Source: Candidatus Oleimmundimicrobium americanum
GTDB lineage: Bacteria; Actinomycetota; Aquicultoria; UBA3085; Oleimmundimicrobiaceae
Assembly (NCBI GenBank): GCA_002366545.1
Contig: DFBH01000072.1
Span: 41,425 to 60,448 of the forward strand
Direction: 5' to 3'
DNA: 19,024 nt
The notes beneath the pieces are model-generated. The model was not told where the DNA came from. It did not search any database and saw only the letters and a list, made by a program, of their open reading frames with translations. Positions within the stretch are counted from its first letter, which is position 1, and each line of letters opens with the position of its first letter. Of this stretch, positions 6,739 to 14,470 are shown in pieces. The position numbers were made by a program, and so were the translations under genes.

Positions 6739-8595
6739 TTATTTTTTCTCTTCTTTTTTATCCTCATCGACTACTTCATAATCAGCATCTACGACTTCGC
6801 CTTCTGCAGAAGCGCCTGGTTGCTCTCCACCGGCTTCCGAACCACCCTGACCCTCTTTCTGCTGAGCTTGAGCATAAAGCACCTCTGCCAACTTATAGGA
6901 CGCTTGTTGTAACTTCTCCGTAGCTTCTTTTATCTTCTGAACATCAGAGCCCTTAAGAGCTTCTTTAACTTCAGCCAAAGCACTTTCAACGTTTGTCTTA
7001 TCATCAGCGCCAAGTTTATCGCCAACTTCTTTAAGACTTTTTTCGGTGGTGTATATTAAGTTATCAGCATTATTTCGAATTTCTGCTTCCTCTCTCCTCT
7101 TAGCATCCTCTTCAGCATGAGATTCAGATTCTTTAACCATTTTCTCAATATCATCGCTTGAAAGAGTGGATGTCCCTGTTACGGTCATTGTCTGCTCTTT
7201 GCCTGTGCCAAGATCTTTGGCGGACACATGCACAATTCCATTGGCATCAATATCGAAGGCCACCTCAATTTGCGGTATTCCTCTTGGCGCGGGAGGGATA
7301 CCCACCAAATGAAAACGACCCAAGGTTTTATTGCCCACCACCATTGAACGCTCTCCTTGAAGAACATGAATTTCCACACTATTTTGCCCGTCATCAGCGG
7401 TGGTAAATATTTCACTTTTTCTAGTAGGAATAGTTGTGTTACGCTCAATCAACCTAGTGAATATTCCCCCTTTAGTCTCAATCCCAAGCGAAAGAGGGGT
7501 AACATCAAGCAATAGCACATCTTTTACCTCACCTTTAAGGACACCGGCTTGAATGGAAGCACCAACGGCTACCACCTCGTCAGGATTAACTCCTTTATGG
7601 GGTTCCTTCCCGGTTAGTTTTTTAACCAAATCACGCACAGCCGGCATACGAGTAGAACCACCCACAAGAATCACGTGATCAAGATCTTTAACATCGAGGC
7701 CGGCGTCTTTTAATGCTCGATTAAAAGAATTAGCACACTTTTCAAGCAAATCCGCAGTCATCTTCTGAAACTCGGACCTCGTTAAAGTTATATCGAGATG
7801 TAACGGACCCTGCTCCGTGGCCGTAATAAATGGTAGATTAATACTTGTAGTTTGCATTGTAGATAATTCACACTTGGCCTTCTCGGCAGCTTCTCTTAAA
7901 CGCTGTAATGAAACCTTATCCTTTCTTAAATCAACACCATTCTTTGACTTAAAATCCTCGGCCATCCAATCAACAACTCTCTGATCCCAATCGTCTCCAC
8001 CAAGATGTGTATCCCCACTGGTCGCTTTAACCTCGAAAACACCTTCTCCCAGGTCAAGAATGGAAATATCAAAAGTACCGCCGCCCAAATCAAAAACAAG
8101 TATTGTTTCCTCTTTCCCTTTACCTAAACCATAAGTAAGAGAAGCAGCCGTGGGCTCGTTGATGATTCTCAACACCTCAAGTCCCGCAACAACCCCCGCA
8201 TCTTTGGTTGCTGTCCGCTGCGCATCGTCAAAGTAAGCAGGAACAGTTATAATAGCCTGCGTTACTTTTTCTCCAAGATAAGCCTCAGCATCCCTTTTTA
8301 GTTTCTGAAGAATAAATGCCGAAATTTGCTCGGGCGTGTACTCCTTATTTTCAATCTTTATCTTCTTTTTGGTCCCCATTTCTCTTTTGATAGATCTGAT
8401 GGTGTGCTCCGGATTTACTATTGCCTGCCTTTTAGCCACTTCTCCCACAAGCACTTCACCTGTTTTAGAAAAGGCTACAACGGATGGCGTCACCCTGCCA
8501 CCTTCTGCATTGGGTATAACGGTAGGCTCACCAGCTTCCAATGCTGCCATACAAGAATTAGTCGTGCCCAAATCAATCCCTAAAACTTTCCCCAT
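6739..8595 (-). CDS. dnaK: DnaK, Hsp70 chaperone
   Basis: A 618-residue Hsp70 with the N-terminal ATPase phosphate loop GIDLGTTNSC, FDLGGGTFDIS, the adenosine site VILVGGSTRMP, the linker DVLLLDVTPLSLG and the substrate-binding domain. The acidic tail is VVDADYEVVDEDKKEEKK. After IRSIKREMG the protein goes straight to the YTPEQISA block, without the insertion of Gram-negative DnaKs. This points to a monoderm-type lineage. An upstream GTG (8604) overlaps the ribosome binding site GAGGAG; the ATG at 8595, 8 bases behind it, is the likely start and gives the usual MGKVLGIDLG. It is the first gene of the heat-shock operon and is driven by a strong promoter at 8642-8670. Confidence 0.99.
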   Translation of the reverse strand: MGKVLGIDLGTTNSCMAALEAGEPTVIPNAEGGRVTPSVVAFSKTGEVLVGEVAKRQAIVNPEHTIRSIKREMGTKKKIKIENKEYTPEQISAFILQKLKRDAEAYLGEKVTQAIITVPAYFDDAQRTATKDAGVVAGLEVLRIINEPTAASLTYGLGKGKEETILVFDLGGGTFDISILDLGEGVFEVKATSGDTHLGGDDWDQRVVDWMAEDFKSKNGVDLRKDKVSLQRLREAAEKAKCELSTMQTTSINLPFITATEQGPLHLDITLTRSEFQKMTADLLEKCANSFNRALKDAGLDVKDLDHVILVGGSTRMPAVRDLVKKLTGKEPHKGVNPDEVVAVGASIQAGVLKGEVKDVLLLDVTPLSLGIETKGGIFTRLIERNTTIPTRKSEIFTTADDGQNSVEIHVLQGERSMVVGNKTLGRFHLVGIPPAPRGIPQIEVAFDIDANGIVHVSAKDLGTGKEQTMTVTGTSTLSSDDIEKMVKESESHAEEDAKRREEAEIRNNADNLIYTTEKSLKEVGDKLGADDKTNVESALAEVKEALKGSDVQKIKEATEKLQQASYKLAEVLYAQAQQKEGQGGSEAGGEQPGASAEGEVVDADYEVVDEDKKEEKK

Positions 8596-8641
8596 TTCGC
8601 TCACTCCTCATAAAAATACTTTAAAATTTTAGTTCATTATT

Positions 8642-8670
8642 AATATAAAATCTAAGTCCAATATTGTCAA
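8642..8670 (-). promoter_or_regulatory. Promoter of the dnaK-grpE-dnaJ-hspR-clpC operon
   Basis: On the minus strand TTGACA (8670-8665) and TATATT (8647-8642) are separated by exactly 17 bases, a near-ideal vegetative promoter, about 47 bases before the dnaK start. An HspR operator would be expected to overlap it. The only candidate is a poor match, CTTGACA-N7-ACTTAGA (8651-8671), which agrees with the HAIR consensus CTTGAGT-N7-ACTCAAG at 9 of 14 positions. Confidence 0.75.
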
Positions 8671-8738
8671 GTTTTTTAAAAAAATTTCTTGCTCATTGAA
8701 AATAAAGATTATAAAATCTTTTTTCAGATAAAATTAAA

Positions 8739-8870
8739 GGGAGAAGTTACGATACAGCAGTTTTAATAAAAAGCAGAGACTTCTTACTTGCCACGATAAA
8801 TGCAACAGCAAGTGTACTAATTGGAATAATATCCCTTTTAAGCGGAATAGCCATAGGTCAAATACTTTAA
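8739..8870 (+). pseudogene. Remnant of a fluoride channel gene (FluC/CrcB), C-terminal end only
   Basis: A plus-strand frame, open from 8715 to the TAA at 8868-8870, contains no ATG, GTG or TTG. From 8739 it reads SYDTAVLIKSRDFLLATINA and then about 20 strongly hydrophobic residues ending GIAIGQIL. This is the pattern of the last helix of FluC/CrcB fluoride channels: S-(Y/F)-(E/D)-T, an LL..xx..LLA.xN linker and a small-residue-rich final helix. Everything upstream of that segment (TTFSTF motif, helices 1-3) is missing, because dnaK's promoter starts there. I read it as a decayed gene left in the dnaK-ferredoxin gap. The family call rests on a short segment and is tentative. Confidence 0.5.
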
Positions 8871-8878
8871 AATTTCTC

Positions 8879-8907
8879 TTTACAAAACTTTTTTATTTTT
8901 GTATAAA
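8879..8907 (+). promoter_or_regulatory. Promoter of the ferredoxin gene
   Basis: TTTACA (8879-8884) and TATAAA (8902-8907) are spaced by 17 bases, mostly T. They lie 33 bases before the ferredoxin ATG and just after the fluC remnant stop. A strong ribosome binding site AAGGAGGAG follows at about 8926-8934. Confidence 0.75.
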
Positions 8908-8939
8908 GTTTTTAAACAGCAAATTAAGGAGGAGTAAAT

Positions 8940-9125
8940 ATGCCCAAACCAATTATTGACACCGACGAATGTACGGGATGTGGAATTTGTGTAGATGCTT
9001 GCCCCAATGATGTGCTTGAATTAATAGACGATGTATCAACCGTAGTTAATGAAGAAGCATGCACAGGATGTGGTGCTTGCGCAGAAGAATGTCCAATGGA
9101 AGCAATCAAAATAGAAGAAAATTAA
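8940..9125 (+). CDS. 2[4Fe-4S] ferredoxin
   Basis: A 61-residue, acidic bacterial ferredoxin. Two CxxCxxCxxxCP motifs (C11, C14, C17, C21 and C41, C44, C47, C51) bind two [4Fe-4S] clusters. It transfers electrons at low potential in the cytoplasm; the partner enzyme is not encoded nearby, so its pathway is unknown. The ATG follows a near-perfect ribosome binding site (AAGGAGGAG). It has its own promoter and terminator, so it is a single-gene unit. This is consistent with a general redox carrier in an anaerobic or microaerobic metabolism. Confidence 0.97.
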   Translation: MPKPIIDTDECTGCGICVDACPNDVLELIDDVSTVVNEEACTGCGACAEECPMEAIKIEEN

Positions 9126-9149
9126 ATTTAAAAACAACTTAAATACTTA

Positions 9150-9185
9150 AAAGAAAAGCTGAGGCAAATGCCTCAGCTTTTCTTT
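9150..9185. terminator. Bidirectional terminator shared by the ferredoxin gene and pdxT
   Basis: AAAGAAAAGCTGAGGCA (9150-9166) and its exact complement (9169-9185) form a 17-bp stem around a two-base loop as written; a 4-base or larger loop is sterically more likely. A-rich and T-rich outer arms give a U-run in both directions. The right arm contains the last codons and the TGA of pdxT (9173-9175). Confidence 0.93.
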
Positions 9186-9754
9186 ACCATTTCTATAAAG
9201 TAATCATGAATTCTCTTATCCCCGGTTAACTCCGGGTGAAATGCTGTAACTAAAAGTCTTCCCTCTTGAGCCATTACAATTTTACCCTTAAATTTGGCCA
9301 TAACGTGAACGTCTTTGCCAATTAACTCAATCCAGGGAGCTCTGATAAAAATCCCGGTAAACGGATTCTTCCCAATGCCGGGGATTTCCAGGTCCGCTTC
9401 AAAACTTTCCTTTTGTCGACCAAAAGCGTTTCTTCTAACCTCTATATTCATCAAGCCAAGAGTATATTTATTACCCCCAACAACCTTTTGTGCCAAGAGA
9501 ATTAATCCAGCACATGTTCCATATATTGGCATTCCGTCTTTATAAAGCTCTTTTATAGCATCATCAAACCCATACTTTGCCATCAGCTTCCCAATGACCG
9601 TGCTCTCTCCACCGGGAATTATGAGTGCATCTATTTTGGAAAGCTCATGGGGTTTTTTTATAGAAACCCCATGAGCTCCAGAATTCTCTATCATTTGGAT
9701 ATGTTCCCTCACCGCACCTTGAAGAGAGAGCACACCAATATTTAACTTATTCAA
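9173..9754 (-). CDS. pdxT: PdxT, glutaminase subunit of PLP synthase
   Basis: A class I glutamine amidotransferase of the PdxT/SNO family: IGVLSLQGAVREH at the start, PGGEST, the nucleophile in GTCAGLIL, EVRRNAFGRQ, and the His/Glu pair in FHPEL. Counted from the GTG at 9769, these are C86, H178 and E180. It makes ammonia from glutamine for PdxS. A GTG at 9769 opens the frame but has no usable ribosome binding site. The TTG at 9754 stands 9 bases after GGAG and gives the compact N-terminus usual in the family, so I prefer it. It lies 56 bases after pdxS in the same operon and ends inside the shared terminator. Confidence 0.95.
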   Translation of the reverse strand: MNKLNIGVLSLQGAVREHIQMIENSGAHGVSIKKPHELSKIDALIIPGGESTVIGKLMAKYGFDDAIKELYKDGMPIYGTCAGLILLAQKVVGGNKYTLGLMNIEVRRNAFGRQKESFEADLEIPGIGKNPFTGIFIRAPWIELIGKDVHVMAKFKGKIVMAQEGRLLVTAFHPELTGDKRIHDYFIEMVKKS

Positions 9755-9810
9755 AATTTCATTCTCCACTCCGGGATTTTAAATAAAGAAAGGCATTGAT
9801 AGAAACGTGC

Positions 9811-10695
9811 TTACCATCCTCTGTGCTGTATTAACTTCTCTTTTTCAATTTCACTTATCTCAAGACCCGCCATTGCTTCACCGATACCCTTAGAAACCTC
9901 GGCGAGAACTTCCGGATCATTAAAATGCGTTGTAGCTTCAACAATTGCTTTAGCGCGTGCTTCAGGATTTTTTGACTTAAATATGCCTGAGCCCACAAAA
10001 ACACCGTCCGCTCCCAACTGCATCATTAGGGCAGCATCGGCCGGGGTAGCTATTCCACCAGCCGAGAAGTTTACGACGGAAAGTTTTCCTGTCCGCGCTA
10101 CTTCACACACAAGTTCGTAGGGAGCTTGCAATTTCTTGGCAGCCGACATCAATTCTTCTTTCTTTAGACTTTTCAGCCAACCGACTTCTCCCGTTATGGT
10201 CCGCATATGACGAACGGCTTCAACAACATTACCGGTTCCCGCTTCTCCCTTGGTCCGTATCATGGCCGCTCCTTCACCAATGCGTCTTAAGGCCTCCCCT
10301 AAATTTGTAGCTCCGCATACGAAAGGTACGGTAAAGTCGAACTTGTCAACGTGATTTGCTTCATCGGCAGGTGTGAGAACCTCGCTTTCATCAATATAAT
10401 CCACTCCTAAAGACTCAAGAATTTGAGCCTCCACAAAATGCCCTATTCTCACCTTGGCCATTACGGGAATGCTAACCGCCTTCATAATTTCCTCGATAAT
10501 CAGAGGATCAGCCATGCGAGCTACGCCTCCGGCGGCACGAATATCCGCAGGAACGCGCTCCAATGCCATAACCGCAACTGCGCCTGCCTCATCAGCTATT
10601 TTAGCCTGCTCAGCATTGGTAACATCCATAATCACGCCACCCTTGAGCATCTCAGCAAGCCCGGCCTTAACTTTAATGGTACCCCTTTTAACCAT
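9811..10695 (-). CDS. pdxS: PdxS, PLP synthase catalytic subunit
   Basis: A SOR/SNZ-family TIM barrel that builds pyridoxal 5'-phosphate from ribose 5-phosphate, glyceraldehyde 3-phosphate and ammonia delivered by PdxT. An ATG at 10719 opens the frame, but GGAGG lies 7 bases before the ATG at 10695. That start gives 294 residues, the family's usual length. With it, D24, K81 (VMAKVRIGH) and K149 (TKGEAGTGN) fall exactly on the numbering of the B. subtilis active-site residues. This confirms both the start and an intact enzyme. With pdxT it forms the DXP-independent vitamin B6 pathway. Confidence 0.98.
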   Translation of the reverse strand: MVKRGTIKVKAGLAEMLKGGVIMDVTNAEQAKIADEAGAVAVMALERVPADIRAAGGVARMADPLIIEEIMKAVSIPVMAKVRIGHFVEAQILESLGVDYIDESEVLTPADEANHVDKFDFTVPFVCGATNLGEALRRIGEGAAMIRTKGEAGTGNVVEAVRHMRTITGEVGWLKSLKKEELMSAAKKLQAPYELVCEVARTGKLSVVNFSAGGIATPADAALMMQLGADGVFVGSGIFKSKNPEARAKAIVEATTHFNDPEVLAEVSKGIGEAMAGLEISEIEKEKLIQHRGW

Positions 10696-10731
10696 CAAAT
10701 TACCTCCAAATATTTTCATTTAAACAACTCA

Positions 10732-10760
10732 ATTTTACAAAATTAACTCAAAAGTAGCAA
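10732..10760 (-). promoter_or_regulatory. Promoter of pdxST
   Basis: On the minus strand TTGCTA (10760-10755) and TAAAAT (10737-10732) are 17 bases apart, about 37 bases upstream of the chosen pdxS start. AACTCAA occurs twice as a direct repeat (10726-10732 and 10745-10751), 19 bases apart, across the spacer and -10 region. No pdxR-type regulator gene is in the window. Confidence 0.6.
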
Positions 10761-10836
10761 GATAAACGGCTTGCTTGAGTCCAACAAAAACCCTAAATTA
10801 AAATTTATCACAAAATCTTGATACAAACATGACTTC

Positions 10837-10865
10837 TTGACCGAATACCCAAAAAATAGTTTAAT
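10837..10865 (+). promoter_or_regulatory. Promoter of the HD-GYP-like gene
   Basis: TTGACC (10837-10842) and TTTAAT (10860-10865) are spaced by 17 bases, 32 bases before the ATG at 10898. It is divergent from the pdxST promoter, with about 75 bases between the two. Confidence 0.65.
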
Positions 10866-10897
10866 GTAGTTAATGTACCTTTACTTTTGGAGTACCT

Positions 10898-12214
10898 ATG
10901 TTTGGATTTAGGGCTAATTCGGTAAGAGATGATTCTTTACTTTACTCAAATGTGTGGTCGCTATATAAAACATTAGCTCCAAAATTTTCAAATTTACCAA
11001 AAAAAGAGCAATCTTATCTAATAAAACATGCCATCGACACAGCTTACCATACTTCACAAATTGCCGAATCAATGGAGATTTCTTCACGAGAAATGCAATT
11101 TCTTGAAGCAGCGGCCCTGCTCCTTGATGTGGGAAAAACTGAAATACCGGTGAATATTCTCACTAAAAACAGCCCACTAACTCTCAAAGAGTATTGGACG
11201 GTTCAAACTCATCCCTTCTTTAGCGAGATGCTAACAAAGCCTTTAGACAAAAAAATTGCCTCTGTTATAAAAAAACACCACGAAAGAATAGACGGCCGTG
11301 GTTATCCGGGTGGCTGGAGGGAGGAAGAGATATGCCTTTCAGCAAGAATATTATCGGTGGCAGATAGCTACGCCGCTATGCGCTCGGACACCCCATACAG
11401 AAAAGCCTTAAACAAAATGGACGCGATGAAAGAGCTTGAAAGAGGGAAAAATAAACAATTTGACCCGGCAATTGTAAATGCATTTGGTGAAGCGTTAAAC
11501 AAACCAAAAAACAAACTTAATGCTCTCCTTTTATTTCCTCTAACAAAACTACAATGTCTTAAAGACGCCGCTGCTTGTCTTACACCGCTACAAAGTGCGG
11601 CCGCAATAACCGGAGCTACCTTAGTTTTGAGCTTTGGAGCAGGTAAAACCCTTGCAGATAAAAGTAACGAGGCAAAGGCAAAATTTTTAGCTCAAGACGC
11701 GGAAATTAAAATTGCTCTCGAAATGAAAAGGGAGGATGAAAAATCCCTAATTCAAGAAGATATTACCATCTTTCAAAAAGAAACAAATCAAAAATCCTTG
11801 GCAAATGAGACTGCCGAGATCTTCTCAAAAAATGTTGGCGATGGTGCGGATAAAACTTCATTAAAACCCCAAACCAAAAAACAGGTTCAGACCAAGACCC
11901 AAACAATGAATCAAAGAAAAGCCCAAGCCGATATACTCAATTGCCCACCTCAAAATCAATATTGTGAGCCACAACAAACCCTCGATTCTAATCAAGGACC
12001 AAGACAAGAAAGAGAAGAGTCGCCATTCATTTGCCCAACACAAAATCCCGGATTTACAACTTCCAATGACGACACAAACACTGAAGAAAACAACATTTTT
12101 AATGATGGTAATGGCTCTGAAAACAGCGGTACTAATTCTAATAATTGCGAAGAAGACGTGCAAAATGATAGCTCGTTTATAAAAATTTCAGGGTGTGATA
12201 GTTCCAAGCATTAA
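10898..12214 (+). CDS. HD-GYP-like domain protein with altered metal site, possible membrane segment and long polar tail
   Basis: The first 200 residues follow the HD-GYP pattern: H51, LLDVGK (75-80), ILTKNSPLT, H105, HHERIDGRGYP (128-137), ILSVADSYAAM (151-161), PYRKAL and FDP. Canonical members degrade cyclic di-GMP. Here the HD pair itself reads L76-D77, so one metal ligand is lost and activity is doubtful; it may bind the nucleotide or a partner. A moderately hydrophobic stretch at about 231-253 could be one membrane helix, placing the rest outside. Residues 255-438 are polar and low in complexity, rich in Lys, Glu, Gln, Asn and Thr, with five cysteines near the end. The ATG follows GGAG by 5 bases. 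It stands alone, and its 3' end converges on mutM 13 bases away. The domain is certain; the function is unknown. Confidence 0.85.
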   Translation: MFGFRANSVRDDSLLYSNVWSLYKTLAPKFSNLPKKEQSYLIKHAIDTAYHTSQIAESMEISSREMQFLEAAALLLDVGKTEIPVNILTKNSPLTLKEYWTVQTHPFFSEMLTKPLDKKIASVIKKHHERIDGRGYPGGWREEEICLSARILSVADSYAAMRSDTPYRKALNKMDAMKELERGKNKQFDPAIVNAFGEALNKPKNKLNALLLFPLTKLQCLKDAAACLTPLQSAAAITGATLVLSFGAGKTLADKSNEAKAKFLAQDAEIKIALEMKREDEKSLIQEDITIFQKETNQKSLANETAEIFSKNVGDGADKTSLKPQTKKQVQTKTQTMNQRKAQADILNCPPQNQYCEPQQTLDSNQGPRQEREESPFICPTQNPGFTTSNDDTNTEENNIFNDGNGSENSGTNSNNCEEDVQNDSSFIKISGCDSSKH

Positions 12215-12227
12215 TTTTACAAGTCTC

Positions 12228-13046
12228 TTAAACCTGACATTTTGGACAAAAATGTGCGCTTCTTCCCCCTACTTTGATTCTTTTAATGAGAGAGCCGCAT
12301 GCTTTGCAAGGCTTCCCCATCCTACGGTAAACCTTGTGACGAGGGACAAAATCCCCTTGTTTTCCAAATAAATCCACGTAATCATCCATCGAAGAGCCCC
12401 TATAACTGATGGCCGATGACATTATCTTTCTTATTCCCTCATGCAATCTGGCAATTTCATCTTCCTTTAAGGTGGCAACATTTCTTTCTGGATGGATACC
12501 GGCATAAAAAAGCGCTTCGTCTGAATAGATATTCCCTATTCCGGCTATAAAATGTTGATCCAGGAGAAGAGACTTGATCTTACCCGACCTTTTTCCGGCT
12601 AAAATATTGCGAAATTCATTGAGGCTCAGTTCCAAAGCTTCCGGCCCAAGTTTTTTCAGTTCCAACACTTCTTTAAGTTTCCCCGATACAAGCTTAACAT
12701 ACCCAAACCTTCTTAAATCCCAAAATCTCAACTGATGTCCATCATTCAAATTGAAAATTAGATGGGTATGTTTTTCTATAGGTACACTTGGCCTTAAAAG
12801 CAACAACCGTCCCGTCAATTTTAAATGTATCAGCAAGCTGTCTCCTGTAGATAGTTTGATAATTAAGATCTTTGCGCGCCTTTTTACATCCTTTATAAAA
12901 GCACCTTCTACCCTTTCTTTAAACTCCTCCACGGTGGTGTTTCCCAAGGGTTTATCCGATATTACTTTGGTGCTCTCTATTTTCTTTCCTTCAATCTCCT
13001 CTTTCATCTGTAATCTTATGGTTTCAACTTCCGGCAACTCAGGCAT
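12228..13046 (-). CDS. mutM: Formamidopyrimidine-DNA glycosylase (Fpg/MutM)
   Basis: A base-excision repair enzyme that removes 8-oxoguanine and ring-opened purines and nicks the strand. The protein must start MPELPEVET because Pro2 is the catalytic nucleophile. I therefore take the ATG at 13046 (AAGGTGA about 8 bases upstream) over the upstream GTG at 13058, giving 272 residues. E3, K59 (RRAKILI, matching E. coli Lys57) and HLKLTGR are conserved. The C-terminal zinc finger has C247, C250, C267 and C270, with R262 in GGRSAHFCPKC. It follows the nitroreductase gene by 59 bases and may share its transcript. Confidence 0.97.
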   Translation of the reverse strand: MPELPEVETIRLQMKEEIEGKKIESTKVISDKPLGNTTVEEFKERVEGAFIKDVKRRAKILIIKLSTGDSLLIHLKLTGRLLLLRPSVPIEKHTHLIFNLNDGHQLRFWDLRRFGYVKLVSGKLKEVLELKKLGPEALELSLNEFRNILAGKRSGKIKSLLLDQHFIAGIGNIYSDEALFYAGIHPERNVATLKEDEIARLHEGIRKIMSSAISYRGSSMDDYVDLFGKQGDFVPRHKVYRRMGKPCKACGSLIKRIKVGGRSAHFCPKCQV

Positions 13047-13105
13047 CTTAATCATCACCTTTTAAAAAGTTTCTTTTAAAACTTTTAAACTCAACACTTC
13101 CTACC

Positions 13106-13702
13106 CTAATATACTATATGCTCATCAAGGTCAACTTTCTTCTCAATTAAACGAGTTTTTAAAGGATAGCCCATGGGGATTACCGCCATAAGCTCATTTT
13201 TGGTCTCAAAAAAATCCTCGATGAATTCTTGTGGCATGAGAAGCGGCACACCGAGCCAAACGGCTCCAAGACCTCGGTCATGACACGCCAAAAGCATATT
13301 TTCTATGGCCGCCGCGATGCTCTGAACCTCCATTATATGAAGGGCCTCTTTTTTGCTTTGCCTAAAATATTTGCCTGCGGACTCACAAAAAGAACCATTG
13401 TTAAAAACAGTAACTATAACAGGAGCATCTTTAACCATTTTACCAGCATACTTTAACAATCTATTGACATAAAACCCCGTATATTCCTTATAACGTTCTT
13501 CCTTGGAGATACTCAAAAACATATCTCCAAGCTCGTCCTTTTTGTCCCCTTTAAGCACCACAAACTTCCACGGCTTGCTGTTGTGGGCAGAGGGCGCGCA
13601 ACAACCGGCTTTAAGAATTTGCTTTAAAACATTATCGGGGATTGCCTCATCTTTAAAATGCCTGATGCTACGCCTTGTATTTATCGCTTCAATTGTTTCC
13701 AT
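13106..13702 (-). CDS. Nitroreductase-family flavoprotein
   Basis: A 198-residue protein of the FMN-dependent nitroreductase fold. RRSIRHF (10-16) binds the FMN phosphate, and CCAPSAHNSKPWKFVV is the family's second signature. GLGAVWLGVP and IPMGYP complete the flavin site. Such proteins reduce nitro groups, quinones or flavins with NAD(P)H, but the natural substrate cannot be told from sequence. The ATG follows GGGAGG by about 6 bases. It is 53 bases behind the Fe-S protein gene, so the flavoprotein and the Fe-S protein may be redox partners, and mutM follows. Confidence 0.92.
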   Translation of the reverse strand: METIEAINTRRSIRHFKDEAIPDNVLKQILKAGCCAPSAHNSKPWKFVVLKGDKKDELGDMFLSISKEERYKEYTGFYVNRLLKYAGKMVKDAPVIVTVFNNGSFCESAGKYFRQSKKEALHIMEVQSIAAAIENMLLACHDRGLGAVWLGVPLLMPQEFIEDFFETKNELMAVIPMGYPLKTRLIEKKVDLDEHIVY

Positions 13703-13755
13703 AGTTTCCTCCCAACAGATTTTTCAACACAAAACTCGTCCTTTTTACAAAAAAT

Positions 13756-14470
13756 TTAAACTTTGGTCAACTCCTGTATCGAAAGAGGCTCGCCTTTTAA
13801 TGAATCTCTTGAAAGCAAAATGGCACCAGACCTGCACTTTGTGACACATACCCCACATCCCATACATTTATCATAGTTTATCGCGACTTTGCTGCCATCC
13901 ATTTCAATAGCACCGAAGGGACAAATTTCTAAACATAAGCCACATTTTAAACACACCCCTTCATCAATCTTTGCAACATAGCCAGACGAAGCAAGCATCG
14001 GAATATCGTAATCCTTAAAGGCTTTCATCCCGGCACAACAACAGCTGCAACAGTTGCAGATAGCATAAAACCTGTTTCCCATGGCGCTTTTAAACCATGC
14101 GGTGTGAATATGACCTCGCTCATCCTCCTCTTTTAAAATCTGAAGAGCTTCTTTCTTAGATATTCTCCTTGCTCCTTTAGTTTTATGCTCAATCACAAAA
14201 CTCACAAAAGGTTCACCTACAATCAAACAAACATCCAGCGGTAAGCAGGGATTTTTCACCGAAAGACGGCAAGGACAATCAACCACTCCAACACTATCCG
14301 GATTCTTAATTATGATATCCCGCGCACGTTTGTAGGGAATAACTTGTTCGAGATCAACAAGAGAGACTTCTTTGTCTAATTTTATAAGAGACTCAGCGTC
14401 CGCAAGCTTGATGACCTTGCCGTGATAGGAACTTTTAAGCTGTCTTTTCGCCGAATTAACTGAAAAAAAA
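13756..14470 (-). CDS. Fe-S protein with CPCR, CNCCxCCC and two ferredoxin-like motifs, C-terminal part beyond a frameshift
   Basis: The frame is open from the T8 run at 14470-14463 (minus strand) and reads FSVNSAKRQLKSSYHGK, then VIPYKRARDIIIKNPDSVGV and VDCPCR. It then has ICNCCSCCC and two CxxCxxCxxxC motifs, CLKCGLCLEIC and CMGCGVCVTKC, for two [4Fe-4S] clusters. The GTG at 14286 is the first plausible start within this part. The family (CPCR plus CNCCxCCC plus dicluster ferredoxin) is known from anaerobes but its reaction is not established. The preceding 99-residue frame (14382-14681) supplies the N-terminus usual in this family, so the two are halves of one gene of about 308 codons. 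The frames differ by -1. Confidence 0.85.

Noticed and set aside
8605..8720. CIRCE element (HrcA operator) upstream of dnaK
   Set aside because: No TTAGCACTC-N9-GAGTGCTAA pattern is present, and the operon carries hspR, not hrcA.
8924..9109. Antisense open frame under the ferredoxin gene
   Set aside because: It is the complement of the repeated cysteine motifs; the sense strand is a certain ferredoxin.
10774..10780. CTTGAGT, half of a HAIR (HspR) site upstream of pdxS
   Set aside because: The partner ACTCAAG is not found 7 bases away on either side, so it is not a usable HspR operator by the known rule.
11861..12207. Two antisense open frames of 100 and 71 codons under the tail of the HD-GYP-like gene
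   Set aside because: They mirror the low-complexity coding tail and show no family features; the sense frame has a promoter, a ribosome binding site and a clear domain.
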